Below are positions 8,462 through 13,240 of a stretch of 13,240 nucleotides of DNA, in pieces (position 1 is the stretch's first letter; the number at the start of each line of letters is the position of its first letter). The translations under genes and the position numbers were made by a program. The stretch lies in assembly GCA_023336765.1 (NCBI GenBank), contig JAMBLL010000119.1:1-13240 (forward strand), written 5' to 3'. The notes below the pieces were generated by a model. That model saw nothing but the letters and a program-made list of their open reading frames with translations. It did not search any database and was not told the DNA's origin. This DNA is from Actinomycetes bacterium. Its GTDB lineage: Bacteria > Actinomycetota > Acidimicrobiia > Spongiisociales > UBA5794.

Positions 8462-8495
8462 GGTCCCTGGGCGACAGAGGATTGGGGTGATCGGT

Positions 8496-8921
8496 ATGAA
8501 ACGAATCGGTTTGGTGGGCATGGTGGTTGCCGTGCTTGTTCTATCGGCGTGTTCTGCGGAGGTTCTGACGCTTGACGTTGGCACGTGTTTCGACGACCCG
8601 GAAGAGTTCGACCTCGTGGATTCGTCGGACGTACCCATCGTCGAGTGTGATGTGCCTCACGACAACGAGGTGTACGCGAACAGGGATCTCCAGGGTGATG
8701 GATTCCCTGGCAGGGAATCCATGGCGAGTAGTGCCGACGAGGTATGTCTGGCAGAGTTCGCTCCCTACATAGGCACGCCATATGTGGATAGCATCTACGA
8801 GTTCTCGTGGTTCGTACCCTCTGAGGAGTCCTGGGACCAGGGCGACAGAGAGGTCATCTGCTTTGCGTACGACCTGAGCTTCGCCAAGATCACCGGTTCG
8901 ATCAACGGGATAGGGCAGTAG
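8496..8921 (+). CDS. Septum-formation-domain lipoprotein
   Basis: A 141-residue small lipoprotein. The first 19 residues, MKRIGLVGMVVAVLVLSAC, form a lipoprotein signal peptide with lipobox VLSAC and probable lipidated Cys19. The rest matches the actinobacterial septum formation domain: LDVGTCF (26-32), VPIVECDVPHDNEVYA (46-61), DEVCLAEFAPYIGTPY (81-96), a FVPSEESWDQGDREVICFAY block (106-125), and four cysteines at 31, 51, 84 and 122 that could pair as two disulfides outside the cell. Proteins with this domain are linked to septation in some actinobacteria, but the molecular role is not clear. The ATG is chosen because GGGGTGA lies five bases upstream and the signal peptide starts there; the open frame extends much further 5' through the antisense of fbpA and should be ignored. 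It is divergent from fbpA and convergent with the phosphodiesterase. A strong palindrome lies within the gene at 8698-8722. Confidence 0.85.
   Translation: MKRIGLVGMVVAVLVLSACSAEVLTLDVGTCFDDPEEFDLVDSSDVPIVECDVPHDNEVYANRDLQGDGFPGRESMASSADEVCLAEFAPYIGTPYVDSIYEFSWFVPSEESWDQGDREVICFAYDLSFAKITGSINGIGQ
8698..8722. repeat. 25-base near-perfect palindrome inside the lipoprotein gene
   Basis: Two exact 12-base inverted arms, ATGGATTCCCTG (8698-8709) and CAGGGAATCCAT (8711-8722), flank a single G at 8710. In mRNA this could fold as a stem of about 10 bp with a 5-nt loop. It spans codons 68-76 (DGFPGRESM), a loop segment between conserved parts of the domain, and does not disturb the frame. Confidence 0.9.
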
Positions 8922-9079
8922 CTCGGCGCTGGGCGCCTCGCGGATTGCTCGGCTGGCGCCTCGCTGTACGAGTTCGGCCCTGGCGGGCCTCACGTATCAG
9001 CTCGCTGCGCTCGCGGATTGCTCGAAGACTCGCTTACCGAACGCTCGCGGGCTCGCTGACAGATTCAGAGTCGGTCATC
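8922..9079. repeat. Degenerate GC-rich intergenic repeat cluster
   Basis: This stretch between two convergent genes is built of variants of a CTCGG-CTGG-CGCCTCGC theme. The 15-mer CTCGCGGATTGCTCG occurs exactly twice (8937-8951 and 9010-9024, 73 bases apart). Small hairpins occur: GGCGC/GCGCC with loop TGG (8925-8937) and GGCCC/GGGCC with loop TGGC (8976-8989). A GCTCGCTGCGCTCGC block lies just before the second 15-mer, and a related GCTCGCGGGCTCGCTG follows at 9043-9058. No U-run follows the hairpins, so an ordinary intrinsic terminator is not evident, though the region could still stop transcription from both sides. I see no gene in it; the long + strand open frame across it is the antisense of the phosphodiesterase. 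Confidence 0.7.
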
Positions 9080-9080
9080 G

Positions 9081-9108
9081 ATTTAAGATTTACGATTTAC
9101 GATCTACT
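9081..9108. repeat. Tandem AT-rich heptamer repeat
   Basis: Four consecutive 7-base units read ATTTAAG, ATTTACG, ATTTACG, ATCTACT. They form a sharp AT-rich island directly after GC-rich repeats. The last unit contains the stop codon (TAG on the - strand) of the phosphodiesterase, so the repeat array ends exactly at the gene end. The origin is unknown; slippage or the edge of a decayed element would both fit. Confidence 0.8.
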
Positions 9109-10204
9109 CTCCGCCCCTCACCAGCACCGGAACAAGTCGCTCTTCATCCGTGAGTCCCCCGTGGTGTCCGATGAGCCGATCGTTGCTTCTCGAGTGGAAG
9201 ATCGCGTAGCCCTCGTCGGCGAAGATGACGCCATCTGGTCTGCGACCTTCGAGCGCATCGTGGAGGGGCCCCGGCCCCCAGGAGCCCTTGAGATCGGCAT
9301 AGGGGACCCACCTTCCCGGCAAGCCATCGGCGAGGCGTGCGCCGTCACCGCGCACGAACAGAGCCCTGGCGTCGCCGTAGAGGATGAGGCCCTGCTCGTC
9401 GGCCTTCGACAGTCTGACCTTGTTGGCCGGGACGATGTCGATGTGACCATGATCGGCTGTACCCACGAGGAGCACATCCGGTTTCAGCTGTTCAGCGAGG
9501 CTCGCCCATACATCGTTGACCTCGGTGATGGCTGTGTCGTACTCGCTGGATCGTTGCCCTGCGACGTGCGCGGCGAAATCCACGTGCGGGATGTAGAGAA
9601 ACACGAAACGACCAGGCTGATCCGCTGCCTCGACGGTGCGCTCGACAGCCTGAGATGTCGAGGAGTACGGAACGAACGATGCGCCCCGGTACAGGGCCAG
9701 GCTCAGCGGAGTGCGATCGAAGGACTCCGGCTGGACAGTGACGACGTCAACTCCCGCTGCTGACATCCGCTCCCACAGGTTCGGTCCTGGCAGGAAGTCC
9801 TCGTGGCGCTGGTCGATACGCTCGCCCCACATCGTTGTCATGTGGATCGTGTTGATGACCTTCCCTATGTCGGCGTTCCAGAGTTGGTACGCGATCAGGC
9901 CGTGTTGAGATGGCGGCAGGCCGGTTGAGATCGTAGCGAGGCTGACCGTTGTTGTGGTCGGGAAAGGTGCATCGACGGACCCGATGTGAGCTGACGCGAG
10001 ATCATGAGCGCCAGGGTGGTCGAGTTGGTGACTCCCCAGACCGTCGAACAGCACAAGGACGGTTGTGTCGTGATCGGGAATGGCTGGTATCGAGACATCC
10101 TTGAGGCGGGGAAAGGCGGCCGACCCTGTTGCTCTGTACTCGAGTTCGGCGACAAGGTTGATGAGACCTGAACCGTCGCTCGAGTCGTGATTCGTCCTAG
10201 GCAT
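9104..10204 (-). CDS. Alkaline phosphatase superfamily type I phosphodiesterase / nucleotide pyrophosphatase-like protein
   Basis: With the ATG at 10204 this is a 366-residue soluble protein with no signal peptide, so probably cytoplasmic. It shows the metal-ligand pattern of nucleotide pyrophosphatase/phosphodiesterases: Asp54 in LFDGLG, the nucleophile region FPTTTTVSLATISTGLPPSQHG (in two parts, 81-95 and 96-102) where one of Thr83-86 should be catalytic, Asp209 and His213 in PHVDFAAH, Asp251-His252 in TADHGH, and His347/His348 in IGHHGG. These residues bind two zinc-like ions and hydrolyse phosphodiester or phosphomonoester bonds. The substrate cannot be read from sequence. The frame extends upstream to 10309, with another ATG at 10219, but homology starts well inside and no Shine-Dalgarno sequence supports the longer forms. 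The start at 10204 also has only a weak ribosome site. The gene diverges from nuoA across 131 bases and converges on the lipoprotein gene. Confidence 0.87.
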   Translation of the reverse strand: MPRTNHDSSDGSGLINLVAELEYRATGSAAFPRLKDVSIPAIPDHDTTVLVLFDGLGSHQLDHPGAHDLASAHIGSVDAPFPTTTTVSLATISTGLPPSQHGLIAYQLWNADIGKVINTIHMTTMWGERIDQRHEDFLPGPNLWERMSAAGVDVVTVQPESFDRTPLSLALYRGASFVPYSSTSQAVERTVEAADQPGRFVFLYIPHVDFAAHVAGQRSSEYDTAITEVNDVWASLAEQLKPDVLLVGTADHGHIDIVPANKVRLSKADEQGLILYGDARALFVRGDGARLADGLPGRWVPYADLKGSWGPGPLHDALEGRRPDGVIFADEGYAIFHSRSNDRLIGHHGGLTDEERLVPVLVRGGE

Positions 10205-10257
10205 TAGCCCACGGTACATCGTCCAAGAAACGTGCCGATCGTCTCGCGACGAATGAA

Positions 10258-10287
10258 TTGTTTGTCGCGCACGCGTACCGGTAGTAT
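10258..10287 (+). promoter_or_regulatory. Candidate promoter of the nuoA operon
   Basis: TTGTTT (10258-10263) and TAGTAT (10282-10287) are spaced by 18 bases and would start transcription near 10294, about 40 bases before the nuoA GTG. Just upstream, at 10239-10252, is a 5-bp inverted repeat TCGTC-TCGC-GACGA, a possible site for a regulator shared with the divergent phosphodiesterase gene. Both are by-eye calls. Confidence 0.35.
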
Positions 10288-10321
10288 TCCCCCGTTCGCG
10301 TTCACACATCCGGCGGATCTC

Positions 10322-10327
10322 GAGGAG
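10322..10327 (+). promoter_or_regulatory. Ribosome binding site deciding the GTG start of nuoA
   Basis: GAGGAG lies eight bases before the GTG at 10336. No ATG is placed suitably nearby, so this site fixes GTG as the start and gives NuoA its usual length. Confidence 0.75.
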
Positions 10328-10335
10328 ACTTCGAG

Positions 10336-10719
10336 GTGCTCAACCAGTATTACGGCGACTACATCACGATCGCCATCTTCGTAGGTGTTGGTGCTGTGCT
10401 GGTTGGCGCCGCGGTGATGACCTCCAGGCTGATAGCGCCGAACGCACCGAGCAAGGCCAAGAGCACCGCATATGAATCGGGCATTGATCCGATCGGCGGC
10501 GGTTGGAACCAGAGCCACATCCGTTACTACATCTTTGCGCTTCTGTTCCTCATCTTCGACGTCGAGGCCGTGTTCATGTTCCCATGGGCTCTCCAACTCG
10601 AGTACTTCGACTCCATTGGACGCGGAGTGCTTGCGCTTTCTGAGATGATCGTGTTCATTGTGATCCTCCTCCTCGGCCTCGTCTATGCCATCAGGAAGGG
10701 CATGTTGAAATGGGAGTGA
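10336..10719 (+). CDS. nuoA: NADH-quinone oxidoreductase subunit A
   Basis: A 127-residue membrane protein of normal NuoA length with three helices at about 9-31, 63-85 and 98-119. NuoA sits at the junction of the membrane and peripheral arms beside the quinone cavity. The family motif is clear: YESGIDPIGGGW (47-58) in the loop after helix 1, and FALLFLIFDVEAVFMFPWA (67-85) with the conserved Asp75-Val-Glu77. The usual Cys of the YECG loop is Ser48 here, a change I believe is tolerated in the family. The start is GTG with GAGGAG upstream. The 3' end overlaps nuoB by ten bases. It is the first gene of the right-hand complex I operon. Confidence 0.96.
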   Translation: MLNQYYGDYITIAIFVGVGAVLVGAAVMTSRLIAPNAPSKAKSTAYESGIDPIGGGWNQSHIRYYIFALLFLIFDVEAVFMFPWALQLEYFDSIGRGVLALSEMIVFIVILLLGLVYAIRKGMLKWE

Positions 10720-11195
10720 TCGACAAGTTCGGGTCGCCCAAGCCCCTCTCATGGCTATTGAACTGGTCACGGAAGTACTCACTGTGGTATTTCCAGTTCG
10801 GGCTTGCATGTTGTGCCATTGAGGTCATGGCGGTTGCTGGACCGCGGTATGACTTCATGAGGTTCGGCATCGTGCCGCTTCCTGCGTCTCCCCGCCAGGC
10901 TGACCTCATGGTCGTGGCCGGGACCGTCACAGACAAGATGGCGCCGGCGATCAAGCGTCTCTACGACCAGATGCCCGAACCCAAGTACGTGATCTCGATG
11001 GGGTCGTGCTCCAACACCGGCGGTCCCTACTGGGACTCCTACTCGGTGACCAAGGGCGTTGACCAGATCATCCCGATTGACGTCTACGTGCCGGGGTGTC
11101 CGCCGCGTCCTGAGGCACTCCTCGAGGGGATCCTTCTCCTCCAGAAACAGATCACAGGAGAAGACCCACAGGTGAAGTGGAACGGGGATCGATGA
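10710..11195 (+). CDS. nuoB: NADH-quinone oxidoreductase subunit B (cluster N2 subunit)
   Basis: A 161-residue subunit carrying the terminal [4Fe-4S] cluster N2, which passes electrons to quinone. All four cysteine ligands are present: Cys34 and Cys35 in FGLACCAIEVMA, Cys100 in SMGSCSNTGGPYW, and Cys130 in VPGCPPRPEALLEG. The RYDFMRFG segment (46-53) and the ASPRQADLMVVAGTVT segment (59-74) are conserved as in known NuoB proteins. The N-terminal YSLWYFQFG replaces the more common NSLWPLTFG wording and the protein is at the short end for the family. The ATG lies within the end of nuoA, and the stop overlaps the nuoC start (ATGA), so translation is coupled on both sides. The protein lacks nothing obvious for activity. 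Confidence 0.97.
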   Translation: MGVIDKFGSPKPLSWLLNWSRKYSLWYFQFGLACCAIEVMAVAGPRYDFMRFGIVPLPASPRQADLMVVAGTVTDKMAPAIKRLYDQMPEPKYVISMGSCSNTGGPYWDSYSVTKGVDQIIPIDVYVPGCPPRPEALLEGILLLQKQITGEDPQVKWNGDR

Positions 11196-11800
11196 GCGAC
11201 CAGCCCGAATCTGCTGAAACCACCGAGACCCCAGCCCTGACCTCGCTTGAGCAGTACGCCGCCGATCTCACCGATAACCTCGGTGCAACGCGATTCGAGG
11301 TTGCCTTCGACACGGTGCGGATCTTTGTGGAAACCGACAGGTGGGTGGAGACGATCGTTGAGGCCCGAAAGGACCTAGAACTCTTTTCGTGGCTGTCTGC
11401 GATCGACTGGTCAAGGACAACCGAGGTGGGCGAAGGTGTCGACGATCCTGACTCTCTGGTCGAACGCTTCGAGGTCCTGTGCCGCCTCTCGTCTGTGCGT
11501 AACGCAGATGCTGCCATCTTCGTGGCTGTTCTCGACAAGGATGCACCGTCGATTCCATCGTTGACCGAGTTCATCGGTGGTGCAGCATGGCACGAGCGTG
11601 AGGCCCACGAGATGTTCGGTATCGATTTCGTGGGGAACGAGAACCTGGCACATCTCTATCTGACGGACGAGTTCGTCGGCCATCCGCTTCTCAAGTCCTA
11701 TCCCCTGATCTCGAGAGAGGTCAAGCCATGGCCTGGGGATGTCGATGTTGAACCGATGCCTGAACCAGAAACGGACCCCGCTGAGGAAGGTGCCTCATGA
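11192..11800 (+). CDS. nuoC: NADH-quinone oxidoreductase subunit C (30 kDa type)
   Basis: A 202-residue peripheral-arm subunit that helps to form the quinone-reducing module with NuoB and NuoD. The family signature appears as WHEREAHEMFGIDF (133-146), followed by GHPLLKSYPL (163-172), which corresponds to the GHPLRKDYPL seen in classical subunits. FEVLCRLSSVRNADAAIFVAV (in two pieces, 93-103 and 104-113) is the conserved beta-sheet part. The N-terminus (1-22) and the C-terminus (183-202, Glu/Pro-rich) are acidic and likely disordered. The ATG at 11192 is preferred over an in-frame GTG at 11177 because it gives the ATGA overlap with nuoB used throughout this operon. It also overlaps the next gene by four bases. 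The WHERE-x-HEMFG form of the signature resembles that of second-type actinobacterial complexes, from memory. Confidence 0.93.
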   Translation: MSDQPESAETTETPALTSLEQYAADLTDNLGATRFEVAFDTVRIFVETDRWVETIVEARKDLELFSWLSAIDWSRTTEVGEGVDDPDSLVERFEVLCRLSSVRNADAAIFVAVLDKDAPSIPSLTEFIGGAAWHEREAHEMFGIDFVGNENLAHLYLTDEFVGHPLLKSYPLISREVKPWPGDVDVEPMPEPETDPAEEGAS

Positions 11801-12981
11801 CGTCACATGAGATGATGCACCGTTCAGAAGCTGCAGTGTCGGTGGAACTCCAGACGCCGGATATGACGCTCAACATCGGTCCACAGCACCCGTCGACCCA
11901 CGGTGTGCTGCGCCTCATAGCGAACCTCGACGGTGAGCGTATCCGTGACGTGGAACCGGTGATCGGGTACATGCACCGCGGCTACGAGAAACTGTCCGAG
12001 GTGCGCACCTATCTACAGATCACGGCACTTGTCAACCGTATCGACTGGGTGTCCGGGTTCGCAAACGAGGTTCCCTTCATCCTTGGTGTCGAGAAGTTGC
12101 TCGGGGTAGAAGTTCCGGAACGTGCCCAGTGGATTCGCCTCATCCTGTCAGAACTTGCTCGTATCTCGTCCCACCTTGTCTTCATGTCGTCGTATCCGCT
12201 CGAACTTGGCGCAACAACACCGCTGATGCACACGTTACGTGAGCGTGAGTACATCCTCGAACTGATCGAGGATGTTACCGGTGGACGGTTCCACCCGAAT
12301 TTCACCAGGGTTGGCGGTGTCAAGCCGGCCTACGGTGGTGGATCCCAGACGAAGAAGCAGTCGATGGATCTGCCTGCAGGGTTCTTCAAGCGAACCTCAG
12401 AGGCGATGGACCGCATGGACAAGATCTGTGATGACCTCGATACCCTGGTGACGGGTAACGAGGTGATCATGATGCGCACGATGGGTGTCGGTGTGATTCC
12501 AGGTGACAAGGCTCTCGAATATGGCCTTACAGGACCGAACCTGAGAGCGTCAGGCATCGACTACGACCTGAGGCGGGATGACCCGTATCTCACCTACGAC
12601 CAACTCGACTTCAACGTTGTCGTGAGCGCCGATGGTGACTGCTACGCGAGGTACATGGTCCGTCTGGACGAGATCCGCGAATCGGTCAAGATCATCAGGC
12701 AAGCCATAGACATGATCCCAGCCGGCCCTCTCATGGCAAAGGTCCCCCGTGTGCTCAAGGCGCCACCTGGCCAGGTGTACACGAGAGCGGAGAACCCGAA
12801 AGGTGAGTTCGGTTACTACCTGGTGTCTGAGGGCGGGAAGATGCCGTACCGGCTCAAGATCCGCTCCACGTCGTTCTCGAACCTCACGATCCTCCCATGG
12901 ATCCTTCCTGGTCAACTGGTACCCGACCTTGTCGCGATCCTTGGTTCGCTCGACTTCGTCCTGGGAGACGTCGACCGATGA
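11797..12981 (+). CDS. nuoD: NADH-quinone oxidoreductase subunit D (49 kDa type, quinone site)
   Basis: A 394-residue subunit related to the large subunit of NiFe hydrogenases, which forms most of the quinone headgroup pocket. GPQHPSTHG (28-36) carries His35, equivalent to the quinone-binding His38 of Thermus Nqo4. Exactly 49 residues further, where Nqo4 has Tyr87 (DRxDY), this protein has Trp84 in VNRIDWVSGF. Other conserved parts are EVxPVIGYMHRGYEK-like text at 52-65, VEKLLGVEVPERAQWIRLIL (98-117), SYPLELGATTP (132-142), FTRVGGV (169-175) and the tail SLDFVLGDVDR. There are no hydrogenase-type metal cysteines. It is separate from nuoC, unlike the fused E. coli form. The start has AGGAAGG at 11784-11790 and overlaps nuoC (ATGA); the stop overlaps nuoH (ATGA). 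Family identity is certain; the quinone-site change points to a variant subtype. Confidence 0.96.
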   Translation: MTSHEMMHRSEAAVSVELQTPDMTLNIGPQHPSTHGVLRLIANLDGERIRDVEPVIGYMHRGYEKLSEVRTYLQITALVNRIDWVSGFANEVPFILGVEKLLGVEVPERAQWIRLILSELARISSHLVFMSSYPLELGATTPLMHTLREREYILELIEDVTGGRFHPNFTRVGGVKPAYGGGSQTKKQSMDLPAGFFKRTSEAMDRMDKICDDLDTLVTGNEVIMMRTMGVGVIPGDKALEYGLTGPNLRASGIDYDLRRDDPYLTYDQLDFNVVVSADGDCYARYMVRLDEIRESVKIIRQAIDMIPAGPLMAKVPRVLKAPPGQVYTRAENPKGEFGYYLVSEGGKMPYRLKIRSTSFSNLTILPWILPGQLVPDLVAILGSLDFVLGDVDR

Positions 12982-13240
12982 ATTTCTGGCTGTTGGTCGT
13001 GGTCCAGGTTGTTGTCGCACTTGTGCTTGTGCTCACTTCCTCGCTTGTCGTGATCTACGTCGAGCTCAAAGCCGGGTCACATATGCAGGGACGTATCGGC
13101 CCGTACTACGCAGGTGGAAAATATGGCTGGGCCGCACCGCTCGCCGATGCTGCGAAGTTCCTACAAAAGGAGGACCTCGCACCAGCCAAGGCGGACCGCA
13201 CCGTGTTCGGACTGGCTCCATACGTCGTGATGATGTCCAC
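12978..13240 (+). CDS. nuoH: NADH-quinone oxidoreductase subunit H, 5' part
   Basis: The first 87 codons of NuoH run off the right edge of the window. NuoH anchors the quinone module to the membrane arm and forms the entrance of the quinone tunnel. The first helix (4-28) is followed by a Glu29-containing loop and by ADAAKFLQKEDLAPAKAD (56-73), the classical ADxxKLxxKEDxxPxxAD pattern. The loop between reads VELKAGSHMQGRIGPYYAGG (28-47), where typical NuoH proteins have an ER(R/K)-RxQxRxGPNRVGP type motif; the Asn-Arg-Val-Gly part is replaced by Tyr-Tyr-Ala-Gly. The ATG overlaps the nuoD stop by four bases. Because it follows nuoD directly, nuoE, nuoF and nuoG are absent from their usual place. 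Confidence 0.93.
   Translation, partial: MNFWLLVVVQVVVALVLVLTSSLVVIYVELKAGSHMQGRIGPYYAGGKYGWAAPLADAAKFLQKEDLAPAKADRTVFGLAPYVVMMS

Noticed and set aside
8064..8495. 5' extension of the lipoprotein reading frame
   Set aside because: Runs antisense through fbpA; the lipobox signal peptide and ribosome site mark the true start at 8496.
8925..8989. Intrinsic terminator after the lipoprotein gene
   Set aside because: GC hairpins exist but none is followed by a T-run; described as repeats instead.
8945..9763. 272-codon + strand open frame across the repeats and the phosphodiesterase
   Set aside because: Its main part is antisense to conserved catalytic motifs of the phosphodiesterase, and its start lies in repeats.
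10204..10809. 201-codon - strand open frame opposite nuoA
   Set aside because: Shadow of nuoA and nuoB; it would also cover the nuoA promoter region.
12550..13020. - strand open frame opposite nuoD and nuoH
   Set aside because: Antisense to strongly conserved NuoD sequence; charged composition typical of shadow frames.
1..13240. Defence island, phage or integrated element
   Set aside because: Apart from the lone HNH protein there is no integrase, transposase, restriction, toxin or phage gene, no tRNA target and no terminal repeats.

Overview
The window reads as chromosomal DNA of a moderately GC-rich Gram-positive-type actinobacterium. The actinobacterial character is inferred from a DUF222-HNH protein, a septum-formation-domain lipoprotein, and complex I genes whose subunits resemble the second (NuoEFG-less) actinobacterial type. 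I cannot name the species. Genes are tightly packed and no stretch over about 210 bases lacks a coding region. I saw no tRNA, rRNA, CRISPR array or insertion sequence.

Left end (1-3387, + strand): the 3' part of nuoM and all of nuoN, the last genes of a complex I operon. They are followed, with a short overlap, by a membrane protein carrying a bactofilin-like beta-repeat domain. Centre left (3405-4562, - strand): a solitary DUF222-HNH nuclease-like gene, nearly touching the preceding gene tail to tail. Centre (4624-8284, - strand): a three-gene ferric iron ABC importer operon transcribed fbpA, fbpB, fbpC, with 4-nt stop/start overlaps. Centre right (8285-9103): a divergent promoter region, a small septum-formation-domain lipoprotein on the + strand, and an intergenic stretch of degenerate GC-rich repeats ending in AT-rich heptamers. 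Then (9104-10204, - strand) a type I phosphodiesterase/alkaline phosphatase superfamily enzyme.

Right end (10336-13240, + strand): the start of a complex I operon, nuoA-nuoB-nuoC-nuoD-nuoH (cut by the window edge), with every junction overlapping. nuoH follows nuoD directly, so nuoE, nuoF and nuoG (the NADH-oxidising module) are absent from their usual position. NuoD carries Trp where the classical enzyme has the quinone-binding Tyr. NuoH has a divergent first loop.

The simplest reading is that two complex I gene clusters lie close together. The left one ends in nuoM-nuoN. The right one starts with nuoA and looks like the short 11-subunit type, which would take electrons from something other than NADH through NuoEFG. 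Between them sit iron uptake, envelope and phosphodiesterase genes. The iron importer could supply iron for the many Fe-S clusters of these complexes, but that link is inferred only from proximity.
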